Shown here piece after piece: positions 1 through 8,400 of a DNA stretch of 64,000 nucleotides. The stretch is taken from NCBI RefSeq assembly GCF_014647655.1, contig NZ_BMPP01000003.1:248001-312000 (forward strand), read 5' to 3'. Under the pieces are notes generated by a model, which saw nothing but the letters and a program-made list of their open reading frames with translations, did no database searches and was not told where the DNA came from. Position 1 is the stretch's first letter. Every line of letters starts with the position of its first letter. The position numbers were made by a program, and so were the translations under genes. The stretch comes from Deinococcus malanensis. Lineage in GTDB: Bacteria; Deinococcota; Deinococci; Deinococcales; Deinococcaceae.

Positions 1-545
1 GCCAGCCTGAGCAGCGCCTCGGCGTCCAGGAGGCTGTCGGCATCCACCGCGCAGAACAGCGGAAAGGTGGCATAGGTCAGCCCCACGTTCAGCGCGTCGG
101 CCTTGCCCCCGTTCTCCTTGTCCACGACCAGCAGGTTCGGTACCCGGCGGCTGCGGTAGGCTCCCAGGACAGGCCTGGTTTTCAGCACGCGTGAGGGGTT
201 ACGCTCGACAGGTTCCAGGTCATAGGCGTCCTTGAGCACCTGCAGCGTGCTGTCCTGGCTGCCGTCGTTAATGACGATGACCTCGAATTCCGGGTAGTGC
301 AGCGCGAGAAAGGAATCGACCGAGGCGCGGATGGTCTCCTCCTCGCCGTAGGCCGGAACCAGAATCGATACCGGTTTGTAGAACTCCCGGCTGAGCAGTT
401 CAGATAAGGCGACACTTTGCCGGCGCCGGATATGGCGGCTGAGCTCGCGCGTCGCCACATAGACGGCCACCGCGTAAAACGAGTTCAGGATGGTGAAGTA
501 CCCCAGAATCAGCACTTCAAAAAGGCCCACGTACGGGATGCTCAT
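1..545 (-). CDS. Family 2 glycosyltransferase (partial, C-terminus beyond left edge)
   Basis: Only the first 181 codons are in the window. The protein opens with one hydrophobic segment (about residues 5-28), then a basic stretch, then a GT-A type glycosyltransferase start: SILVPAYGEEETIRASV, EVIVINDGSQDST and FCAVDADSLLD, the last supplying the metal-binding acidic motif. This is the layout of membrane-anchored processive GT2 enzymes that make exopolysaccharide, but the motifs that would settle the product lie outside the window. Its ATG overlaps the stop of the HEAT gene by 4 bp (ATGA), so the two are probably translationally coupled. Family assignment is firm; the polysaccharide role is inferred. 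Confidence 0.88.
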   Translation of the reverse strand, partial: MSIPYVGLFEVLILGYFTILNSFYAVAVYVATRELSRHIRRRQSVALSELLSREFYKPVSILVPAYGEEETIRASVDSFLALHYPEFEVIVINDGSQDSTLQVLKDAYDLEPVERNPSRVLKTRPVLGAYRSRRVPNLLVVDKENGGKADALNVGLTYATFPLFCAVDADSLLDAEALLRL

Positions 546-1780
546 GCCTGACCCGCCACCCATGGAGTACGGACATGGACCGTCGAAGGCACCGCTGTGC
601 CGGTGTGTTCGGTGCTGGCGGAGAGGGCTTCCGTAGCGGCGTCACGGGCGAAGCGGTCCGGGTGACTGCTGCGCGCACGGTGCAGCAGGTTCTGGCCCGC
701 CGGCGTCTGGCTCAGCCCCTGGGCCGCTGCCCGCCGCACCCACCAGTGCCCGTCGCCCATGAGCACCCACAGCCGCTCCAGAGGACAGGGGGTCAGGTGG
801 GCCGCCGCCCTGGTGGCCTGGAGCCGGACAAAACTGGTGGGATCGGCCGTAAGGGCAAGCACGACCGCCGCCGCTTCGGCCGGCACCTGACCACTCCGCA
901 CAAAGACCTTGAGTGCCCCGGCGCGCAGTTCGTCCTGGCCGGCATACAGAAGGCCGGTCACGTCGTCGTGGAGCGCCGAGGAACGCTGACGCGACAGGAC
1001 CTCCAGCGTCGCGACCCGGAGCGCCAGAGTCCCGGTCGTGAGGAGGTTGCGTGCCAGCGGGTGTCCGGCGTCGCCCAGCAGTGTCAGGGCTTCCTGCACC
1101 TGGCCGACACTGAACTGACCGCGGATGATGGCCGTGTGCAGGGCGAGGGTCCGGGTCTGCCGGTCGTCGTGGCCCAGATTCAACCGGCCGACCGAGCGGG
1201 AAAGCGCCAGAAGGGCCAGGGCGCGGATCTCGCGGTGTGGATGCGTCAGCTCGTGGCTCAGGGCGTCCAGGGCGCGGGCCTCGCGCAGGAGGGCGAGTCG
1301 TTCAATGATCTGGGCCCGCGCCACGACCGACAGGTAGGGGCGGGCGAGGGCAGTCAGGTCACGCGCAAGCCAGCCTTCCTGTGCGTACAGATCCTGAAGT
1401 TTATCCGAGTGTTCACCGGTGATGGTGTCCCGGAGTTTGAGAAGGGTCTCCGCGCCCGCCTGATCGAGCGGTTGTGGCAACGGCGTATCATGGTACGCCC
1501 AGGCCAGCAAGGCCTCACTCCACTGGGCTTCACGCAGCTGGCCGTTCCGCTCGCCGCGCTCCTGGGCCGACAGCTGAGCGAACTGCAGACCACTGAGCAC
1601 CGCGCAGCATAGACCGCCGGCCACACAGGTAAACCCCAGCACGGTCGCCACACTCTGGGCCTCCGTTGAGGCGTACCCCCCAAGCAGGGTCACGACAGTC
1701 GCCAGAATCAGAACCGTGAGCGACAGGCTGATGCCCAGCGACAGAATCCCGAAGCCCAGCAGCAGGTGATGCCCCTTCAT
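542..1780 (-). CDS. HEAT-repeat membrane protein
   Basis: 412 aa. Two hydrophobic segments lie near the N-terminus (about residues 8-33 and 44-66). A linker and a long alpha-helical region follow, with recurring HEAT-like helical pairs such as HREIRALALLALSR, LRAGALKVFVRSG and WWVRRAAAQGL. HEAT arrays are protein-interaction scaffolds, so a membrane-tethered adaptor on the cytoplasmic side is likely. It is the middle gene of a tightly overlapping trio: its ATG overlaps the regulator stop by 4 bp and its stop overlaps the glycosyltransferase start by 4 bp. This suggests it links the receiver protein to the transferase. No enzymatic motif is visible. Confidence 0.85.
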   Translation of the reverse strand: MKGHHLLLGFGILSLGISLSLTVLILATVVTLLGGYASTEAQSVATVLGFTCVAGGLCCAVLSGLQFAQLSAQERGERNGQLREAQWSEALLAWAYHDTPLPQPLDQAGAETLLKLRDTITGEHSDKLQDLYAQEGWLARDLTALARPYLSVVARAQIIERLALLREARALDALSHELTHPHREIRALALLALSRSVGRLNLGHDDRQTRTLALHTAIIRGQFSVGQVQEALTLLGDAGHPLARNLLTTGTLALRVATLEVLSRQRSSALHDDVTGLLYAGQDELRAGALKVFVRSGQVPAEAAAVVLALTADPTSFVRLQATRAAAHLTPCPLERLWVLMGDGHWWVRRAAAQGLSQTPAGQNLLHRARSSHPDRFARDAATEALSASTEHTGTAVPSTVHVRTPWVAGQA

Positions 1781-2157
1781 TGCGCGGCGGGCCAGGGAAG
1801 CAGTTCCTGGATCTGAGTGAGAAAGGCCGAGGGTTCAAATGGTTTGGGCATGAAGGCGTCGGCCCCGCGAAGGCTCAGCCGGGCCAGATGCGCCTGGTTC
1901 ATTCCGCTCATGACCAGCACGCGCGTGCTGGTTCGGTCAATCAGCGGCAGCAGGCTCAGGCCATGCCCCGAAGGCAGGTTCACATCCAGGACTACCATGT
2001 CCGGCGTGAATTCCCGCAGCAGACGCTCGCCATCAGCAAGGTCATCGCACTCGACCACCGTCATGCCCACGCGCTGCAACAGGAAGCGCTGCAGGGTTCG
2101 AACCGCGATGTGATCTTCGACGAGCAGAACAGTAGGTGGGCTCGGTGGTGTCCTCAT
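1777..2157 (-). CDS. Single-domain response regulator
   Basis: 126 aa, a CheY-like receiver domain and nothing else. Visible are the acidic pocket (LLVEDH), the phospho-acceptor aspartate in VVLDVNLP, a Ser in place of the usual Thr in VLVMSGM, and the lysine in FMPKPF. The start was set at 2157 because GGGGAG lies about 6 nt upstream; a longer in-frame start at 2262 has no such site and adds unconserved sequence. With no output domain, it probably acts by protein contact, and the coupled HEAT protein is the obvious partner. No kinase is adjacent. Confidence 0.88.
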   Translation of the reverse strand: MRTPPSPPTVLLVEDHIAVRTLQRFLLQRVGMTVVECDDLADGERLLREFTPDMVVLDVNLPSGHGLSLLPLIDRTSTRVLVMSGMNQAHLARLSLRGADAFMPKPFEPSAFLTQIQELLPWPAAQ

Positions 2158-2871
2158 GACGACTCCCCACGGTGCGTACCGTGAACCAGGGTAATTGGAT
2201 GGCTTCCACCTTATGAATACTTTGTGAGCTATTTCATTTTTGTTACATGAATGAAGGTCCAAGACATAAAAGGTGAATCAGACGAGTACTTTGCCTGTTC
2301 AACACTTGGCAAGGAAAACTGGACCTCCGCCGATCTTGTGGTTCTTCTGAATAGGTGCTGGAGAGCAGCTGGCGAGCAGCACACACTTGCGCAGGGGTCC
2401 ATATGACCCACACCCATACATCGGACGCCTGATCAGTTTGACCCTGCTCACGGTGCCTTCCGTCAGCCCGCTGAGCCTGTGCTGCCTTTCACTCCGCGGC
2501 TCTTCCATAGGCGCCCGGCGCTGATGGCCTGCACAGGGGCAACCATGAAGACAGGTGCCACCGGGCTCCCAACCATCTGCCCCTCGTGTCTTTCCTTGGC
2601 TGGACGTGCCTGTCTTCCCATCGTGTCCCACCACGGAGGTACCTCACGGACGAAGTGAGCAGGAGTTCATCATGTATGTCGTCGGCATATTCCCGATGAT
2701 CGTGCGCGTGGTCCGCCACGACGACCTTGTTACTGGGCGACCTCGTTACTGGGGTCATGGTGCACGTCATCCTCAGTCTGGTCTTTGGCGACGTTATGAG
2801 GCCACACTGAACTACCCAAGTTGGTGGCTGTCCGGCAACCGAACAGCACCAATGGCCGTTTTCCACATGGC
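2158..2871. other. Gene-poor interval with a short tandem repeat
   Basis: About 700 bases without a convincing gene; the open frames here have no ribosome site or protein-like composition. It holds the upstream region of the response regulator operon. A 14-base direct repeat, ACCTTGTTACTGGG at 2724 and ACCTCGTTACTGGG at 2740, has a 16-base period and one mismatch; its meaning is unknown. Confidence 0.5.
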
Positions 2872-3603
2872 TCAGCGCCGTCCGGGTGGAACTGTGGGCT
2901 CCGTCCCCGCTGCGGAGCCGAGCGCCGCATTGCTGGATGTGGCGGGTTTTGGAATGAGCCAGCTGGCGACAGGAAAGGCAGTGAGCATGCCCAGCAGCAT
3001 GCCGACCTGCATCTGAGCCGTGAACACCACGTCCGTAATCGGCTGCATCAGGCCGGTGCCGTGCAGGTACAGCATCCACCCGACCATGCCGACATCAAAG
3101 GCCAGCACTGTGACGAAGGCACCCAGGAACAACGTCGCCAGGCGGTGGGCACGCTCGCCAGAGGCCGCCGCGGCTTCGAACATAAACAGCATCAAGGTTG
3201 CAAGAATCAGGATGAACAGGGCGACTGCCCACAACGCCTCGCCGGCGATGGTCCATCCGGCGCTGAAGACCAGAGGCACCCCGATCAGGTGGGCGACGGT
3301 TGAAGCAGCGGCGCCAGGAAGCAGGGCCAGCAGGATCCGGGTCATCGAGCTATGACGTGCGGGGCCTTCTGCCGGGCGGCGTTCGCGGCCCCAGCGAGCG
3401 TACAGCAGGATGGCGAGCGGCCCCAGGAACAGCGCGCTGACGGGCCACACCGGTTTCATCGCCGGTATCTGTGGATGTTGCCGGCGCCCGTAGATGTCAT
3501 ATGCCAGAAAGCTTGCCGAAATTCCACTGGTGATCAGGTAAATCCATGCCGCGGGTGTCCACCAGGCCGGCAGCATATTCATCATGCCCATATCCATGTC
3601 CAT
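2872..3603 (-). CDS. DUF4396-like integral membrane protein
   Basis: 243 aa with about six hydrophobic segments, resembling the DUF4396 family of uncharacterised membrane proteins. The N-terminus is unusually rich in Met and Asp (MDMDMGMMNML), which suggests metal contact, possibly copper; that is inference. The start at 3603 is preceded by AGGAAAAG at good spacing; an in-frame start at 3663 lacks one. It lies downstream of merR on the same strand, with a MerR-type promoter in between pointing at it, so it is the likely target of that regulator. The C-terminal 25 residues are hydrophilic. Confidence 0.72.
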   Translation of the reverse strand: MDMDMGMMNMLPAWWTPAAWIYLITSGISASFLAYDIYGRRQHPQIPAMKPVWPVSALFLGPLAILLYARWGRERRPAEGPARHSSMTRILLALLPGAAASTVAHLIGVPLVFSAGWTIAGEALWAVALFILILATLMLFMFEAAAASGERAHRLATLFLGAFVTVLAFDVGMVGWMLYLHGTGLMQPITDVVFTAQMQVGMLLGMLTAFPVASWLIPKPATSSNAALGSAAGTEPTVPPGRR

Positions 3604-3929
3604 AACTTTTCCTCGTCCTTTTGTTCCTGAGAAGGCGTCAATATGTGTGGGCTGAAGGTTCAACGCGGCATGTTCGATAACCTCTCGCCGCGCCGTCCAG
3701 CGGCCTGGTTGGCGTGCAGGGGCAAGTCTCTCACAGGGGAATCAAAGTGCCATTGACGTTCCCCAGGCCGCTGCTGCTTTGGGGCTGTTCGCTTCGTACC
3801 CACCTTGTGCGGCATCGATGTGGGGCTGATTTGTGGTCAGAACGGCGTCCACGCGTCCTTCCCTCGTGGGTACCTCAAGGTCGTCACGTAGGTAGCTATG
3901 GTATTGACCCACGGGTGTGGTGGCGCCCA

Positions 3930-3990
3930 GGTCCTGTTGGAAGCCAGGACCCTTTACAAAAGTACAGTCTCCTGTCAGGGGGAGAGTCAA
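3930..3990 (-). promoter_or_regulatory. MerR-type promoter/operator with 5' hairpin, at the merR stop codon
   Basis: On the minus strand TTGACT (3990-3985) is followed after 20 nt by TACTTT (3964-3959). The overlong spacer carries the near-palindrome ACTCTCC-N8-GGAGACT, the classic layout of promoters that MerR-family proteins activate by DNA distortion. The TGA of merR lies inside the -35 box. Just downstream a hairpin, GGTCCTG/CAGGACC (3930-3951, 7-bp stem), would sit at the 5' end of the transcript. The transcript would run into DUF4396 with a leader of about 350 nt. Confidence 0.6.
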
Positions 3991-4394
3991 GGCTCCAGGT
4001 AGACGCACCCGGCGGAATCGCAGTCCGGGTCAGGGTGACTGTTCGCCCACGTAACTTTCGCCTGCAACTGCACTTCGAGGGCCTGAAGCTGCGCAAGCTG
4101 ATCCCGCACGTTGGCCAGGTGACTTTCGAGGTCAGCTTTCACGTGAGTACAGGGTTTACGGCCGGCCCGGCGAATAGTGAGGATGCGGCGGATCTCCTCA
4201 AGGCTGAAGCCTGCCCGCTGGGCCGAGCGGATGAAGCGAACCTGCCCGGCAGCCTCATCAGGGTAGGCACGGTACCTGTTGGAGCGCCGCTCTGCGGTCA
4301 GTAAGCCGATATCCGTCCAATACCGGATGACCTTGGCCGTCTCTCCGGTCAGCACAGCAAGTTGACCGATGGGCACACTGGGGGGGCATGTCAT
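3987..4394 (-). CDS. MerR-family metal-responsive transcriptional regulator
   Basis: 135 aa. The N-terminal winged helix-turn-helix is clear (IGQLAVLTGETAKVIRYW, then NRYRAYPDEAAGQVRFIRSA and AGFSLEEIRRIL). A dimerisation helix follows, flanked by a cysteine (PCTHVKADLE) and ending in a loop with two more (DCDSAGC). That arrangement is the metal-binding one of MerR, CadR, PbrR and ZntR types rather than of drug sensors. The metal cannot be told from the sequence. ATG at 4394 has AGGA 7 nt upstream; a GTG at 4415 is the alternative. It is divergent from the flavoprotein gene at 4819 and followed by a MerR-type promoter at its own stop. Confidence 0.9.
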   Translation of the reverse strand: MTCPPSVPIGQLAVLTGETAKVIRYWTDIGLLTAERRSNRYRAYPDEAAGQVRFIRSAQRAGFSLEEIRRILTIRRAGRKPCTHVKADLESHLANVRDQLAQLQALEVQLQAKVTWANSHPDPDCDSAGCVYLEP

Positions 4395-4818
4395 CTTCTG
4401 ATCCTGCACGGGCACGAGGTCACCATGGTGACCGACTGTTCATGGGAGACCATGGAGGACATTATCGAGACGGTGGATGGGGGGTCATGTTGTTCACTTG
4501 ACTTAACGGGCTGCCTTCAGGAATCAGCTGACCGTGGAAAACCAGGCGTGAATGCAGCAATCGCGAGGCAGGCATTCGCACCAGCGGGCGTCTTCGGCAT
4601 GGTGGCCATGACGGGAATGATTCTGATGGTCTCTGTTCGGCAAGCAGGGTTTAGCTTCACTCCCTGGCCTCTTTAGCCTGAGTGGCGCCGCAGCAACTGT
4701 CCGATGGCATCAGGAAACGAAGTGGTCGACAGTACCCCTACGCAGCGGCGCGTCTCAAGGAGCCCCGCGTGTCGTCTGCCCGACACTGGAGCCGGACCTT
4801 CCCCCTTAAGGTCAAGGC
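4395..4818. promoter_or_regulatory. Divergent intergenic region with palindrome before the flavoprotein gene
   Basis: About 400 bases between divergent merR and the flavoprotein gene. No gene is supported. The perfect inverted repeat GACCTT-N7-AAGGTC (4795-4813) sits immediately before the ATG at 4819 and resembles a metal-regulator half-site pair, though its spacing is shorter than the usual MerR operator. It overlaps the likely ribosome site (AAGGTCAAGG), so binding there could also block translation initiation. Confidence 0.4.
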
Positions 4819-6252
4819 ATGACACACAACCCGGCCATCCCGAAGCACGCTCACCGCGACGCCATCGTGATTGGTGCAGGACAGGCAGGCGGACCACTCG
4901 CCGGTTCGCTAGTAAAAAGCGGTCGACATGTCACCTTGATTGAGAAGGTGCATATAGGTGGCACCTGCGTCAACGAAGGCTGCACCCCCACAAAGACGAT
5001 GATTGCCAGTGCACGGGTGGCCCATCTGGCTCGCCATGCCGGGGAGTATGGTGTGACCACCAGCGCCGTGACGGTAGATTTCCAGCGCGTCCAGGCCCGC
5101 AAAGACACCGTAGTCGAGAGCTTCCGGTCTGGAAGTGCCACTGGCCTGCAGCGTGCCGGGGTTGAGGTCATCATGGGGCACGCGCGCTTTTCTGGCCCGC
5201 ACAGCGTGACCGTGACGGACGAAGACGGCAGCCTTCATGAACTTGAAGCTCCTCTGGTGTTCATCAACACTGGCACGCGGCCCCGCTGGCCGGACATTCC
5301 TGGGTTGCGGGATGCCGGAGCGCTGGATTCGACCGGACTCCTCAAGGTCGACCAGAAACCGGAACACCTGCTTATCCTCGGCGGTGGATACATCGGTCTG
5401 GAGTTCGGTCAGGCGTTTGCACGTTTCGGAAGCCGCGTGACCATTGTCGAGCAGGCCGAACGCCTGGCCATGAAGGAGGATCCGGACGTAGTGGCGGCAC
5501 TCACAGCCGCCCTGCGTGAAGACGGCGTCGAGTTCCTGTTCGGCCAGAAAGCGGTCCGGGCGGGCGGGTCTCCAGTAGGCGCCGAATTGACCATTGCCGG
5601 GCCCCAGGGGGAACAGGTTCTCGCAGGGACTCACCTACTGGTGGCGGCCGGACGAACTGCAAATACAGACGGGCTAAACCTGGAAGCCGCCGGCGTAAAG
5701 GTTGATCATCATGGAAACATCGTGGTGGACGAGCACCTGCGGACCAATGTTGAAGGGATCTATGCTCTGGGAGATGTGAAGGGCGGGCCGGCGTTCACGC
5801 ATATTGCCTATGACGACTACCGTATTGTTCGTGACGCCTTACTGCACGGCCGATTCCGGTCGACCCAGGATCGGCCCGTACCCTACACGGTGTTTACCGA
5901 CCCGCAGCTTGCGCGCATCGGCCTGAATGAGACCCAGGCACGAGCACAGGGGCTCCGGGCGCAGGTCTATACCCTGCCTATGTCGCATGTTGCCAGGGCC
6001 ATTGAGACCAATGAAACCCGGGGCCTGATGAAAGCCCTTGTGGACGAAGAAACCGACCAGATTATTGGAGCCACGGTCCTGGGTGTAGAGGGCGGCGAGG
6101 TGCTGAGTGTGCTTCAGATGGCCATGATGGGCGGTGTGAGGGCGAGTGCTCTACGCGACGGTGTCTTTGCACACCCCACCCTGAGCGAGTCCCTGAACAA
6201 CCTGTTCATGAGTACGCCAGTGTCGGTAGGTCGCGAAGTCGTGTCGGGCTAA
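4819..6252 (+). CDS. Mercuric-reductase-like FAD/NAD(P) disulfide oxidoreductase
   Basis: 477 aa. In order: FAD-binding IVIGAGQAGGP (about 16-26), the redox-active disulfide GGTCVNEGC (Cys50, Cys55), the NAD(P)-binding glycine motif LILGGGYIGLEFG (about 184-196), the second FAD motif YALGDVKGGPAFTH, and a C-terminal dimerisation domain with the base HPTLSES. This is the class I pyridine nucleotide-disulfide oxidoreductase fold. It lacks both the N-terminal metallochaperone domain and the C-terminal vicinal CysCys of true MerA, so Hg(II) reduction is doubtful; another disulfide or metal substrate is likelier. It is divergent from a MerR regulator, which suggests metal control. Confidence 0.88.
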   Translation: MTHNPAIPKHAHRDAIVIGAGQAGGPLAGSLVKSGRHVTLIEKVHIGGTCVNEGCTPTKTMIASARVAHLARHAGEYGVTTSAVTVDFQRVQARKDTVVESFRSGSATGLQRAGVEVIMGHARFSGPHSVTVTDEDGSLHELEAPLVFINTGTRPRWPDIPGLRDAGALDSTGLLKVDQKPEHLLILGGGYIGLEFGQAFARFGSRVTIVEQAERLAMKEDPDVVAALTAALREDGVEFLFGQKAVRAGGSPVGAELTIAGPQGEQVLAGTHLLVAAGRTANTDGLNLEAAGVKVDHHGNIVVDEHLRTNVEGIYALGDVKGGPAFTHIAYDDYRIVRDALLHGRFRSTQDRPVPYTVFTDPQLARIGLNETQARAQGLRAQVYTLPMSHVARAIETNETRGLMKALVDEETDQIIGATVLGVEGGEVLSVLQMAMMGGVRASALRDGVFAHPTLSESLNNLFMSTPVSVGREVVSG

Positions 6253-6843
6253 ATCTGGAAAAAAGAACGACCCTCTCCGGCCATGGCGTCGCAGGGGGTG
6301 CACTGCACGGTACCGTGTCAGCAGAGGCTCGGTGGGAAACAGGTGCTCAGCGTACCCGGCGGTTGCAGGCATGCTCTGATTGTGTGTGGTGGTGACGTTT
6401 CTAGAAGGAAGACCCGGAAGCTGGCGAAGGGCAAGAAGCGCGGACACCGCACGATGTCGGTGTTCCGGATGAGCCCCGATCATCTTGACGACCTGCGGCG
6501 GCGCCTGCCGGTGAACCGGCGACAGGCACCGCCGCAGCCTCATGCTCATTTTTTTCTGATCGTCCGCTCGGGTACGCAGCCAATTCAGCCTCATATAGGA
6601 GCGGTCAATGAAGTCCTGTACATCCTCTTGAAGTGATCATACCCATGTCGTCTTAACGACACATCACGAGATATTTGTCATTCATCATGGAAGATGTCAG
6701 CGCATTCACTGACGCTCGCCTCGTTCAGTTTGCAAGGGATGACAGGTGTATTGGCCCTGTTGTAGGCAGCTCCTCGTCCACGTTCCCGAGGCAAAGCGTC
6801 CCATCCACTCCTGCGGGGCTGTCTCACATCATTGGAGGTCAGT
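6253..6843. other. Intergenic region, possible terminator hairpin
   Basis: About 590 bases with no supported gene. A stem-loop around 6505-6530 (CCTG-CCGGT-GA-ACCGG-CGA-CAGG) is followed, after a gap, by a run of T at about 6548-6555 and could end transcription from the flavoprotein gene. The stretch 6600-6700 is more AT-rich and may hold the promoter of the following secreted protein. Confidence 0.35.
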
Positions 6844-8349
6844 ATGCGCAAACTTCTGTGGTTCTCCCTCGTCATCGCTGGCACCATGGCGGCATCTGCA
6901 GGTGGAAGCCAGGGCGCAAGAAACTTCCCTGTGATCCAGCTTCCCCAGGGGTACAGGATCGAGAAAGTGGTCGATGGTCTGACCTACGCCACCTCAGTGG
7001 CATGGGACGGTCAGGGCCGCATGTATGTTCTCGAGGCTGGCGGCGCTTTCGTGGAAGAACCAGTACCCGCCCGCCTGATGCGGATAGAAAATGGCCGAGC
7101 TGTAGAAGTGGTAAACCTCCAGACTAAAGGCATCGGAGCGTCCGCCGTAGGTCTGGTCTGGCATGACGGGGCCTTCTACATCACCCACCGCGACGGCAAG
7201 GACCGCACAGGCGCCGTCTCCCGGGTCACGCTGGACGGCAGAGTCACGCAGGTGTTCAAGGGCATCGTTGACAGCCAGTCCGAACACCAGATCAACGGCA
7301 TCGAGGTCGGCCCGAACGGAAGGATGTACGTAGCTGTCGGGCCAGCCTCTAACTCTGGTGTGGTGGGACTGGATCTCGGGCCCTTCGTGGCCCGCAGCCC
7401 CAAAGTGCACCCCCGTCCCTGCCAGGACATCGTCCTAACCGGATACAACTTCATGACCCCAGACTTCAGGACAGACAACCAGAGTGACACCGCGCTCACC
7501 GGCGCTTTTGTTCCGTTTGGCACGGCAACCAAGGCTGGCCAGGTCATCAAGGGAACCAATAAATGCGGTGGGTCTATCCTGAGCTTCGATCCGAAGAATG
7601 CGGAAGGTACCCTTCGTCCCTATGTGTCTGGTCTGCGCAACGCCATCGACATGGCCTGGAATAATCAGGGAACGATGTTCGTTGCCGTGAACGGATACGA
7701 TATTCGTGGCTCGCGGAGCGTGAAAGACCAATGGGACGCTACCTACCGCGTCAAACCGGGCGCGTGGTACGGTTGGCCCGATTTCTCTGCCACGCTCGAA
7801 CCCCTCACTGACCCTAAATTCACCCCGCCCGGATCGCAGCTTGCCCCCATTATGAAAGGCGGCGTGGCGCAGCCTCCGAAGCTGAATTTCCTTATCGACC
7901 ATGCCGCCAGCAAACTGACTCCACCCGACCGGAGCCTTGTCGCAGGACTGCATGACTGGAACTCGTCTCCCTCAGGACTACATTTCTCGCCGGACGGCTG
8001 GGGGCCCTTTGGTAACCAGCTTTTTGTGGCCGAATGGGGCGACCTGACGCCTGCCACCAACCCCCTGCGAGACAAACCAGCAGGGTTCCAGATCAGCCGG
8101 ATCGATCCGGCCACGAGACGCGCCGTGCCGTTTGCCCGCAATGCCGAACCTGGCCCCGCCTCCCTGCAGGGTGCGATGGGTCAGGGGATAGAGCGTCCCT
8201 TTGACCTGAAGTTCCACAGCGGCGCGATGTACATCGTGGATTACGGTGTGGCACGGGTGAACCCGGCCCGTATCAAGGAGGGAAAGCCCCCGTACGAGTT
8301 CCCCCCCAAAACTGGTGTAGTCTGGAAGATCACCCGCACCGCGCAGTAA
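6844..8349 (+). CDS. Secreted sorbosone-dehydrogenase-like beta-propeller protein
   Basis: 501 aa. A Sec signal peptide (MRKLLWFSLVIAGTMAASAGG) is followed by propeller blades typical of the soluble glucose/sorbosone dehydrogenase fold: YATSVAWDGQGRMYVLEAGG, INGIEVGPNGRMYVAVG, GLRNAIDMAWNNQGTMFVAVNG and GWYGWPDF-like blocks, ending with FDLKFHSGAMYIVDYG. Such proteins oxidise sugars with PQQ, but many relatives are of unknown activity. GGAGG lies 7 nt before the ATG at 6844. The isochorismatase fusion gene follows after 51 nt on the same strand and may be cotranscribed. Confidence 0.82.
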   Translation: MRKLLWFSLVIAGTMAASAGGSQGARNFPVIQLPQGYRIEKVVDGLTYATSVAWDGQGRMYVLEAGGAFVEEPVPARLMRIENGRAVEVVNLQTKGIGASAVGLVWHDGAFYITHRDGKDRTGAVSRVTLDGRVTQVFKGIVDSQSEHQINGIEVGPNGRMYVAVGPASNSGVVGLDLGPFVARSPKVHPRPCQDIVLTGYNFMTPDFRTDNQSDTALTGAFVPFGTATKAGQVIKGTNKCGGSILSFDPKNAEGTLRPYVSGLRNAIDMAWNNQGTMFVAVNGYDIRGSRSVKDQWDATYRVKPGAWYGWPDFSATLEPLTDPKFTPPGSQLAPIMKGGVAQPPKLNFLIDHAASKLTPPDRSLVAGLHDWNSSPSGLHFSPDGWGPFGNQLFVAEWGDLTPATNPLRDKPAGFQISRIDPATRRAVPFARNAEPGPASLQGAMGQGIERPFDLKFHSGAMYIVDYGVARVNPARIKEGKPPYEFPPKTGVVWKITRTAQ

Positions 8350-8400
8350 CTACTGTCTGGAAGAAGGGTGTGTACTGTCACACCGCCAGGAGAGGCGCCC

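Noticed and set aside
2555..3016. Plus-strand frame of 153 codons
   Set aside because: Overlaps the end of DUF4396 in antisense and has no protein-like pattern.
4395..4460. Short upstream reading frame (about 23 codons, with a CPC motif) ending in the merR ATG
   Set aside because: The overlap with merR is suggestive of a leader peptide, but there is no ribosome site and it could be chance.
6283..6636. Plus-strand frame of 117 codons after the flavoprotein
   Set aside because: No ribosome site; content not protein-like; better explained as a terminator and promoter region.
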